Shown here: one piece after another, positions 37,785-49,700 of the stretch
How positions within the stretch are numbered: the stretch's first letter is position 1
Layout of the letters: the number at the start of each line of letters is the position of its first letter
Assembly (NCBI RefSeq): GCF_027172205.1
Contig: NC_070611.1
Coordinates: 40,544,979-40,608,978 of the forward strand
Direction of reading: 5' to 3'
DNA from: Podarcis raffonei
Taxonomy: Eukaryota > Chordata > Lepidosauria > Squamata > Lacertidae
DNA: 64,000 nt
The notes under the pieces: generated by a model
Seen by the model: the letters and a program-made list of their open reading frames with translations, nothing else
Told to the model about the DNA's origin: nothing
The model's database searches: none
Program-made: the position numbers and the translations under genes

Positions 37785-40700
37785 GCTTCCAGACTGTCAC
37801 TATTTTGAAGGAGGGTTTCAAGTGCATACCAAAACTTTAGGTTTGTGCAATTGAAGTAGATAAAGGCACTCTGGGCTCATTCACACTTCCACATGTGCTG
37901 TGCCTAGGAAGCACAGGTCTGAGCAGTTTTACGCTTGACCCGCTCCTTTCCGAGGGAAAACCCGCTCTTTAGTGTTCAATTGGAACAAACGGCAATCCGG
38001 GGGAAACCCAACTTGACATTTGCTCTGACTTGGCACTAAAGAACTGTTTTCCCCAAGGGAAAGCAGCAGGAGAAGCAAAAACACAGATAAGCCCTCTGTC
38101 ACCTTTGTGACAGCGCCACAAATCCACTTGAATAAAAACTCTTCCTTCTTATGGTTAGGAAAGAGACATACTGAAAAATGTGGGGTGGATGAATGGGAAC
38201 ATGTATAAACACTCCATAAGCAAATTGGGATAAATGCTCAATAAACTGGCCCTCTGGAAGAAAATATACACGTATGCATGAATGTATGAACTTCTCAGTA
38301 GACATGGATTATACTTCTTTTCGGTATAAATTGTTGAGTACTTCTAAGTATACTTTAAGAGTCTTTTATAATGTAACACTGAAGCAGAAGCAGAAACCAA
38401 TGGCAACCCAGACAAGGGTATTTAGCACCAACAACAGCTTCAGTGATTGAACAGAAGAGCTGTTTGTATGCAAATATGCATAAATATTTGTGTTTATACT
38501 CTCAACTGATAGGGAAAAACTTGGCAGGAAATCATGAATATGCATCAGCTTGAGCCAAAAGCCTTCTTAGATACTAAGAAGGAGGAAGCCTTGTGGGAGC
38601 TTTTCACAACTGAATGCACCTACCTTCTTGATCATCTCCAGGTTCTCAAAACAGTAGGTTTGGATTTCGCAACCGTTTCCTTCCCATTGTGGGGTGTTTG
38701 CTATGTCACTAGCTATCAATCTAAATGGGAAGTACCTCTGCACAACCGTTTGTTCCTGCAGGAGGCAACCTTTCACAATTAGCTTATAGCAGTACTTAAA
38801 CACGGATCTCTGTCTTGCAGCTCACTGGAGCATATTCTGACAAGCGTTAAAAACAGGCTACAGATTAGAAAGTGCATTGAGCCATTCAGCTACAGAGCCA
38901 TCACTTGTTAGAAAATTGGGTCACAGACTTGGAAGGGCATCTAACCTCCAACTGATGCAGGAAATTCACTGCTCCAACATTCCCAATAGGTGACCATCCA
39001 ACTTTAAAAAAAAATCTAATGAAAGAGAGCCCACTATTCTCTGAGGCTGCCTGTTCTACTGCTGAATATCTGATGCCTTCAGGAAGTTCTTTCTAATGAT
39101 TAGTTAAAATCCCTTTTCTTGTAAATTGAACCCCATTAATTTGGCTTCTAGCCTTTGGATCCCAGCAGAAATCCAAGCATGGCTCTGTTTTTCTGCAGCT
39201 TCTCACTTTTGGCTTGCACACACAACTCTGGAATTTGTCTTTCTAACTACCAGTATGTTGAGGGAGGGGGCCCCACCCATTTTCTGTCTGGCACAGAGCC
39301 ACTTCCTTTGTTACCTTAATGGCCCATACTCAGAAGGTCATTACCTCACCAGGGAGCTACCCTGGCTATTCCAGGAACTGAATCTGTGCTGGATCCAGGA
39401 ATTAGAAGGGTGCTCAGGCATACAGACTCTGACCCATCTACCCCAAAATTCATAACAGCATTTAAATTCCTGAGCAAGTGAACAAAATCACTTGTTTTGA
39501 ATGATAATTAGAACAAGGTTATTTTCACCATATCAGCAGTTGGGTCTTTCAAAGAGAATGTTTTCAGAGACCAGCAAAGTATTCCATGGAAAGTCCTGTT
39601 ATGATGAAGATGCCTCATCCTCAAGAATATTATATGTCACTTGAATAGCTTGGCTATACCTGTTTACTAGATGTAAGGCTCACTTAGTTCAGTGAGACTT
39701 ACTCCTTGGTTAACGTATAAGGATTGCAGCCTAAATGCTTTAGAATCTAAGCCATCAGGATAGCTTGATTCAAATTAATTGAGTGGCCATTTTACGGAGA
39801 CAAGGAAATTGCTCTTTTCAGCTTGTCAGCAGAATTTGCAATGTTTCCTAGAATGTGACTGCTTATGTGTTTAGCGCATGCATGGAGGGTCTGTGGGGAA
39901 AGATTTCAAGTTTCAGGGCAAGGAGGAATTGTTAAGTGCTAGAGGCAGGTGTATAGCAGCAAGATGACAAATGAAGCCCATTTGTTATGTTTACTAGAGC
40001 TATAATGAACTTGGGTAAGGAATGTTTTTCGGAAAAGGAAATCTGTAGCAACCCTGGGGTTCAGGGATTTGGAGAAGAAATAACTAACTAGGCATTGATG
40101 TGTTTTCTGAAGATATTTATGGATACATTAAGGTACCTGCAATGCAAGGAGTTTCTCTCGGATGTGGACTCTGGGCTACTGTTTGCCAACCTAGAGGAGT
40201 TACATCAGGTGAGAAAACACTTTAATTTGTAGATTGACGCTAAACAACATGTATCAGCACTGTGGCTTTTCATTGTATGGCTTTAATACAATAGTTAAAT
40301 CAAAACTATATTAACAAGCTCAAAGCAGTGTGGGTCCTACTATTTAAATACTCCCTTTGGGAAAATTAGACATATAAGACCTGTGGAATTACATCTTCTA
40401 GTGCATTTGTCTTAAAGCAACAATGGCTCACTTATAGTCTATGTATCAAATGTTGCATTCAAATGCACAAGTCATCCCTGGGTATTTGTTTGGAGTAGTG
40501 AAGCTGAATGTGCTCACTATGCTTTACATTTTTCTTCCACTGAATTATAAAAGCACAGAGCTCATTTAGTGCCTTGCAGTCAAATCTTTCATCCATGTGA
40601 AAGGTAAAGGTAAAGGGACCCCTGACCATTAGGTCCAGTTGTGGCAGACTCTGGGGTTGTGGTGCTCATCTCGCTTTACTGGCCGAGGGAGCTGGCGTAC

Positions 40701-43700
40701 AGCTTCCGGGTCATGTGGCCAGCATGACTAAGCCGCTTCTGGTGAACCAGAGCAGCGCACGGAAACGCCGTTGACCTTCCCGCCAGAGCAGTACCTATTT
40801 ATCTACTTGCACTTTGACGTGCTTTCGAACTGCTAGGTTGGCAGGAGCAGGGACCGAGCAACAGGAGCTCACCCCATTGCGGGAATTCGAACCGCCGACC
40901 TTCTGATCGGCAAGTCCTAGGCTCTCTGGTTTAACCCACAGCACCACCCGCGCCCCCTCTTTCATCCAAAGGACATCTTAAATAAGATTCTCTTACTTAG
41001 GTGAGCCTCAGTTTTGTGACCAGTTTCTTCAGTGCTATAAAGGATCACCTTGTCCAGCTTATGCCTTCCATAGATTTCATCCCTGTGCTCACAAAGGTAA
41101 GAGTAACAACGTGTTAAGCTTAGCTGGATACATCAGTAAATGGTTAAAGAGCAGAAAGAAGAGTCTAGGTGTAAATGGACAGTTTTCAGTGTTGAGAAAT
41201 GTATCAGGGATCTGTATCGGAACTGCTGCTTTTTAACTTGTTCAGAAATGACCATGGCATGATCCATCCACAATTAAGTAGTGTGTGTGTGTGTGTGTGT
41301 GTACACATGCTTAAGGTGTGAGATAAGATGGCGCCCGGCACGCTTCTGCTGTGCCGATGGACGTCTGTGCCGATAGAAAAAACTTCAGCTCCCTTAGCTC
41401 TCTTAGCATAGTCCTTAGCAGAGTTATTTGCAGCAGCAGAAACTGTTGCCTTGTGTGTGGATAATAAATCAGACTGAATGCAGGCTTTTTGCTAATCTCC
41501 AACAGTCTTTTAATGAGAAGAAAAACATAAATCAGCCCGGCGAGAGAGCAGACATCCTTTCGCCTCTCAGCCAAAAACGAAAAGAAACTCACACACAGAG
41601 AAAGATTCCCGTATGTGAACATAACCACGCCTCAGAATGTGAGACGTCACACAGAACTGTTTAACCCTGTAAGTTCTGATTCTCCTCACATAAGGTTGTA
41701 GCCCCCATGAAACTACAATTCCAACTGCAATTGAGTTTGACTGATAGAGGGAAACAAGGGCAAGAAGGAAGGGAACCATTATTTCTTGGCCTGACTTTGT
41801 TTTTAAAGTATTTCCCTCCTCTCTCTGTACCTAGGGTATATAAACACCCACTTAGATAACCACTTCATACCTCCAATGAAGTAGGCTCTGGCCCATGAGA
41901 GCATAAATCACAGTACATTTCTTACAGTGCAGCCCTATGCAAGTTTAGTTGTGCTCATGGTGCATTCTTGCTCGTGTCTACTCGGAGAAAATCCCATTGA
42001 CTTCAGTGAGGCTTATTCTCAGGTAAGTGAGCACAGGAGTGCAGCTTTACAGCCAGGTAAATGGGTATAACGTTACAGCTTTAACATTTAAGATGCCAGC
42101 ATGAATTTGTTGGCCGCATGACTACCCTTCTGGAATTCATCTTATTCTGGATTATGCGGAGGGGTTGATGAGTTTTAAGATTCAGCACCACTAAGCAAAG
42201 ACCCGAGAATGACCTGAAGCAGCCATCAAGAATGTGGAGTTAAAATTCTCCAAAAGTCCATGTCTTTTTGTAAACAAAAAATATAGTCCATAAAGGTATT
42301 TTAAAATTCATTTATTTCAGTGGGGATTTTTTGTAGCATAGTGCTATGTATATTTAGGCAAAAGTGAATCCCAATGATGTCAGTGGAACTTACTATGAAG
42401 GTAAGTGTGGATTGGGCTGCTATCTTAAGCACACACTGGGAAAAAGGCTTAACTGTGGATGGATCATGCACTAGGAGTGGTAATCCATCCTTACTATGAA
42501 GTAACAAGGATTATTTGCCATCTCAGATATCTCTGATCACAGAGGGTTGTGGACAAGTACCAAAAAAAATTATGTGCAATAAATGTATAGGCTCCTTCAG
42601 GAGGAAAGGCATGGTATAAATCTAATAAATGAATATTTGGTCCTCACAATGCCAAGAGGAATATGCAACATTAGTCATACTGCAAGTGGACTCATTAAAA
42701 TCATAGAAGCATAGAATTGTAGAGTTGTAAGGGATCCCAAGGGCTTGCAATGGGCTTGAGTTTATTCTGAATATAACTTAGTTTTTGATATTGCCCTCAA
42801 TGACTAACATTTTTGTCTTGCAGTATTTCCAAGGGAACCTGTGTCAGAGTCACCAGATGTACTGCCTGAATTATACCTCTGCTATCTTTTACTTGGAAAA
42901 ACTGAAGAAAAGAGAAGATTTTGGGATCTATTTGAAAGTAAAGCAATTGTTTTGCTGTTGTCCTTGTTCAACATTTACAGTTGTAATATTACAGCGGCAG
43001 TTTTTTCAATTGCTATCATAGTTCACCAATATGATTAAGGGTGAAGTATACATTTAATGAACTAATAATAAACATCAATACTCATCCTTGTTCATCAAAA
43101 ATCACTATCTCTACTTTCATCCCCCTCCCCTTCATGTGGCTTATACATCAAGTAATATGTCATTTTAAAGTAAAATATGCTATTGGGGGGAATTATTGGG
43201 GATGATTTTCTTATGTTGGCCTGAACTGGGGACACCTGAGAGTGTCTGTAGGGAAGGAAGGAATTTTTCTGGTATTTGGAGCCTATGTTGTTTAGGGTTT
43301 TAAGCACTAGTGCAAGCTCTTTGAATTGGGCCTAGAAATATGTGGAAATCTAGTTCCTGTGATAAAGTGGGTGTGCTCTTCAACCTTTGCAACCACCACC
43401 TTGAGGCCTGTACACACAAAACTTATCTGCATGATATTTCCCTTCCTTTTTTTTATTTAGGTGGATGATTCATCCCAATTATTACCACATTAAGTGTGAG
43501 GTATGAGAGAAGGGGGTGCATTTATTCCTCTGCTGTGGGAACTGGGTTGCCATTCTGACAATGCAGCAATGGCAATGCAGGGTTCTCATGAAATTTATTT
43601 TACTTAAGAAATGTGTATCACACTGCTGGTTGGCGGTATGAAGCATTATTCTGCTTACTGTCAAGAGTACACTTGTTAATCCTAATACAAAATTTATCTG

Positions 43701-46700
43701 TATTCGATAGTGGTGTGAACAGAACGAGCGGTGCAAACGTCTCCATCTCGCAGAACTGCTGGTTGCCCCTTTGCACAAACTGACCCGCTACCCCCTTCTC
43801 CTGAAGAATATATGGAAAAATACAGAGGCAGCCGAGAAATCTGTCATTGGTACAATTAAAGAAAAGGTGGAGAAATCTATAAGTGAGTTGGAGAAGGTCT
43901 GAAACTGCATTCTTGGTTCAGAAGTTGTCCCGAGTTGTTTTCACAGAGCCAGTCCTACCAATAGGCAGTGGTATGGCTGCCTCAGGCAGCAGGTTTTATG
44001 TGGCATGAAAAGGCAGCTAGTTCTTTAATTTGTTGTGCTTGTATTTTTATACCAGGGATAGGGAGAATTGCTTGTGGGATTTCATGCCTCAGGTGCCAAA
44101 ACAACTTGGCTGATGCTATGTGCTTTGCACTTGACTTGGGTTTCGGTGGGGAGGGCCTGAGTACCATTTGCTCCTCAGCCTCATCCAACAAAAATACCTT
44201 GGGCCAACCTTTATTGCTCAGCATTTAGGCATGCATGAAGACTGTATGGCAAAAACTATTTCCCTAGGAACTGAAACATGAAAATACCTTCACTAGCTAC
44301 AAACAAAAGTAATATTATGTAAACCGGCTCATTCCAAAGAACACTATAAGCCTGATAACTCATATTTGGTATGCAACATGAACATTGATGCTCATACAGG
44401 GATGACACCATTGACTAGAATATATCAATACAGAAGGCACTCAGCTCTCCATATAGAGAATGCTAAGGCCCATATTAATGAAGGAGAGAGATTTCATTTT
44501 CAGTAAACCAACCTTGCTGCTCCATTGTGTATCTTTTCAGGAGATTTGGAAGGGAAAGTAAAATGGCTGGATAACTTCCAGAAATTTAAACAGCTACAGG
44601 AAATTATAGTTTGGCCTTCACTTTGGGATCAAGAAAAAAGATTTTTTGTTCCTGAGGTAAGCAATTTTTATTCATCCATCTTAAAAATATGTTCTTAGCA
44701 GGGTCTTCTTAAATCTGCATAAAACTGTTAAAATAACACGGACAAATATTCATGGCTTAACTTCCGAATAGGTAACTAGCTCTAGAATGTTCTAAATACG
44801 CTCTGGAGAGGTGCCTGCACATAGACCACGCATATCTTAGACCAGCACCCATACAAGTGAGCACTGAAAAAGTAATAAGCAAATATGGAGGGAGGGAGAA
44901 GAGGGAGAGCTCTTCATGATGAGAAAATGGAGTGAGTAATTTGGAGGACAATAAAATAATATGGGGGCTGAAGGTGGGAATGTAAATAGATTTATTTGGA
45001 AATGATTCCTGAGGAAATCAATGGGAAGAAAGCAAAAATAGAAGGGGAAAAGAAAAGAGGTAGTTATTTGTAATAACACAGCATTTAAAAAAGGATTCAG
45101 TCAGAAGGCAGGGAATTAATTTGACATTGGCCATGCCCATTTTGACATGCAGTCCTCAAAGGGTTGGGCATGAGTCAAGGTGTCCCAGACCGGAAAAGGT
45201 TAGTCACTGCTGCTGTATAGGATTGGCTGTAAAGGTGGTATTTGACATGTAGCCAGTCATCCAATTAAATAGTCCATTATATTATTTCTGATACTCAGAA
45301 TTTTAATTGCACTGTTACCACTTTTTATTCAAAAGTTCCATGATTATCTCTCTTTCTCCATCACCAGTGTCTCAAGAACTTATTAAGAGAAAACCCAAAT
45401 GAAAACATCTTGTCACCAACAAAGAGATTTCTTGTTCATGAGGGGAGATTAACCCTAGCAGGTAAAGAGTGCTTTGTGTATCATAGTTACACAGTGAACA
45501 GAAATGTATACCTAACTCAAACTAATCTGCACACCTAAAGAGAGGATATGAATAAAAGTTGGACAAGTGCTGTATTAAGATGTTATGAACCTCCATTTTC
45601 AACATGGGAGCATAGAGTGGGGTGCATCACTTAACCTTCCCCTGGTGTCATGTCTACACCTGACATTTGCTCATACAACATGAACATCTGTAGAGAGAGG
45701 GCTTTCCTGCATAGAGCTATACATGCAAAGGCATGCCCAGAATATGGAACCTCAATCATTCAGTGTTCCAGATTCTGATGAAGGCTTTGTATATACAACT
45801 ATATGAGCAAAGGCCCCTTGCTACAGAGGTTTGTGCTCTATGTACAGACATCACAGAAGGGGTGTGTGCTGTTAGTGGGGTTACTCAGTTCAACATCACT
45901 CCTTGCTTCCATGTTGTTGAACGTGAGTGCTCATGACACCAAAATAAGGCTGCAGTCCAACAAGGTCAAAGAATAAAAATATATTCAGAAAGAATAAAAT
46001 CAGTGTGAGTGATGTCTCAGTACTACTCTTGGGGGGGGGCAAGATGTGTAAAAGTAGGTCTTTTAAATAAATATGCTTTTCCAAAAGAGAAATATGTTAA
46101 ACTTCAGTGTTTTCTGTTCATAATTAGCAGTCAAATTTGAACTAGATTGCTGAGAGTGAAGTATACAACAGATTTTTTTTTAATCTGCTGTCTGCTTTTG
46201 AAATGAACTGGCAGGCGGTGATATACTTAAGACTGATAAAAATGTAACAGCTGATAGGCTATGGAATGTTACAAATAATTTGACAATATATATCCCTGGT
46301 TATTTTTGCTCTATAATCTGTTTGATAATCTTTTACTCGTGGGAGATTCAGTCATTTCCCTAGCTCTGCTAAAAACTATTAAAATATTATGCTAGTTATG
46401 CAAGCAATAGTGATCCACCATTCTTCCGGACTACTTCATGTATTGCAAATGTTAAACAACCCAAACTACAAAGCTGAATATTTATCACATCCAGACTTTT
46501 TAATACTAAGCAGGTGGTGATATGGGGCAGCTCTTGGCTTCCTACTTCCTTTAAAATTAATCTCTGGAGCTTGAGCCACAAAACTTGAAAGTTCAGTTCT
46601 ATTCATTAAAACAAACTTCCTAGAATTCTGGAACTAGAAAAACTATGCTTGAATCTCCTAGCAAGTAATTTTCCAAATTCTTTCAGTCAAGATAAATCCA

Positions 46701-49700
46701 AAAGCAAAATGTAGTGATGAATTTAAGGCAGAAAATGTGAAGTTTTGTTACAAAATAAAAAAAATAAGAACCAGTGTTTACTTTTGCCTTTATTCCTTAG
46801 AACATATGAGACTTATTGATGTCTACCTATTTCTGTTTGATGATTTGCTGTTGATTACAAAGCCTAACCGGCACAAAAAGGTAAGAAGAAAGGAAAAGAA
46901 AGATCAGCTACAGCTGTTGTGTTCATGCACATTTTGATCTGTAGGTGCAGTAAACATTTACGTAATATTTTAAAATCATTAAAGTAAAAATGTCGAGGGA
47001 AGAGTTGTTGTCAGAGGCTCAGGAGCAGAAGAGCAGGGGAGAGAGCAAATAGAGAGCGGAGGAGAGGAATCAGAGGGGAGCGTAGGGGAATATGACAGTG
47101 GACCGAGAGATTCCATGAGCTTCTCCAGCGAATCAGAGGATTCCCAGGAGGGGGCGCCTATGGTAAGGGCGAGGCGAATCCCAGAGGGGACGATCCATAA
47201 ACAAGGAACCAGAGGGGAGTCCCAAAGGAGCAGCGGAGGAGTAGGGCCAGTTCCCCCACCAGAGCACAGTGGGGGGGAAGAGTCACGTCAGTCAGGACCA
47301 GCTTCTCCTCCATCGGGGAGTGGGGAGACTGAGGGAAGGCCAGGTCCAGCTAGTCTCCCCGAAAGGGGGAGCAGTGACACAAGTGTAACGGTCAGAAGGA
47401 AAGTGGGAGGCTGCGCGCGCGCGCCAAGTTCAAATGTGGAGGAGCGCGGGACAGCAGAAAACCCGGATTGGGAGCCAGGTCCTAAAGCCCGAAAGAGGGG
47501 GGGGGAGGAGTCGGGAGAATCAGCGTCAGAAGAATCTCGGAGGGCTGAGACTCCGACTAGCAGAAGGACCCAGAGAAAGAAGGAACAGAGGAAGAGGTGG
47601 AGTAAGGCTAGAATCTTAAGCTGGTGTCAGGGGGGAGGAGATTCAGATGGGACTTCTACGGTCTGACGGATAGATGTAGCGTTGCGCGCTGCGCGTCTGG
47701 AAATGAGACTGAACTTCAATAAAGACTTTTAAACTTGAGCAAGAAGCAGCGTTGGTCTTGTGTGAGCTGGGACCTTGGGCAGCGCTGACAGTTGTGAATT
47801 GCTGACATATCAAAGAAATGAAGAACAGACCCCGGCAATTATACGATACATAGGGGCAGTGCCTCATAGTGGCCACATTTTGGTAACCCCTTAGGGGTAC
47901 AGATCCATATTTTGATTTCATGCAAGTAGTCACTTTGCAATATGCACTTACCGTATTTTTTGCTCTATAAGACTCACTTTTTCCCTCCTAAAAAGTAAGG
48001 GGAAATGTGTGTGCGTCTTATAGAGCGAATGCAGGCTGCGCAGCTATCCCAGAAGCCAGAACAGCAAGAGGGATCGCTGCTTTCGCTGCGCAGCGATCCC
48101 TCTTGCTCTTCTGGCTTCTGGGATTCAGCATATTTTTTTTCTTGTTTCCCTCCTCCAAAAACTAGGTGCGTCTTATGGTCTGGTGCGTCTTATAGAGCGA
48201 AAAATACAGTGTTTTTTTAAGAAGCTGCAGTCCCCGGTGGCCCAAGCCCGGCTCCTTTTAACCCACCACCTCCTATTACCTTGTTGACTTAGATGTAAAA
48301 AGCAGACATCTGAAAGTAAAGGTAAAGGGACCCCTGACTATTAGGTCCAGTCATGACCGACTCTGGGGTTGCGGCGCTCATCTCGCTTTATTGGCCGAGG
48401 GAGCCGGCGTACAGCTTCCGGGTCATGTGGCCAGCATGACTAAGCTGCTTCTGGAGAACCAGAGCAGCACACGGAAACGCCCTTTACCTTCCTGCTGGAG
48501 CAGTACCTTTTTATCTACTTGCACTTTGAGGTGCTTTCGAACTGCTAGGTTGGCAGGACATCTGAAAGTAGACGTGCTTTAAATGTACGGTGTTGATGTG
48601 ACTAAGGTTTCATGTGCTTTCAGATACATTGAGGCACCATAGTTTCTTTGTATTTTAAAGAACTGCAGCATAGCAGTCCAACTGAATGCCTACTTGTTAC
48701 ATTTAACAGAAATTATTAGAGCTTGAAATGTGTTTATGATACAAAGCTAGTGCCATGGAACAGAAAAATAAGCATTTTAATCTTGTGGCAATTTTGACTT
48801 AAGTTCCAAGAGCTGCCATTCACAATTTTAAGTCAAGTACTACATGCCACAACTACAATCCGGAATATAGAATGCTTAGGTAACGTATTGGTTTTCCTTT
48901 CTGTTTCAGAAATCTGTAGTTTCTGACCTGAGTTTAACACCTGTTGGCCCCTTTTTCACTCCCGAATTGCAATCTTTGCTTGAAGGTGGTGGCTATTGCA
49001 CTGTGCTTGACCAGCCTATCCCATTAGACAGAATGGTAGTAAGAAATATTGAATCCTTCCACATAACAGGTATGTTAAATACGTTTTACATATGGCTTGG
49101 TTACATTCTTCAAATATTGAGTAGATGCATGGCATATATGTAGGGACAGCTATTTTCTGTGCCCATCTTAAATAGCTCTCTCTTAAAATATTTGGAACAC
49201 AATACAAATAAGCCAATTGCTACCCCTCAAGCAAAATATATTCATTTCAGTCATCCCACCTCAATTTTTCTTCAGTCTCTGGGATGTATATAGGTCCAAC
49301 AGCTTACAAAGGTAGTGAAGAGAATTTACATGGTAAATCAGAGAAAGTGTGCTGAAGGAAATCAATTTTGATCTGACAGACCTGCCTTACTTCAGGATTA
49401 AAGATGTAACACCACTGACTGTCTATGCTAAACCAACCAAAGTTCAAAAGAAATTTAATTTTTTTGGAACACTTCTCAATTTGCCCACTATTCTAAATTG
49501 ATCAGCTGAACTATCTTCACTCCTTTTCCTCTCCATGGATTCAGACTTGCTCCTGTTTCTGTATAAAATTAGAATCCAAGTGAAGACCTAGCTTTTGCAT
49601 CTCCCATCAATGTGATTTTATGAGACCCCTTGTGATCACTGGTTTAATATCCATCTAAATCATATATTTATGATATGCAACTATGTCAAATTGTCAAAAA

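Noticed and set aside
47115-47666. Open frame of 183 codons on the plus strand
   Set aside because: It lies wholly inside a solo LTR, is low-complexity Glu/Gly/Ser/Arg caused by purine-rich DNA, and matches no protein family.
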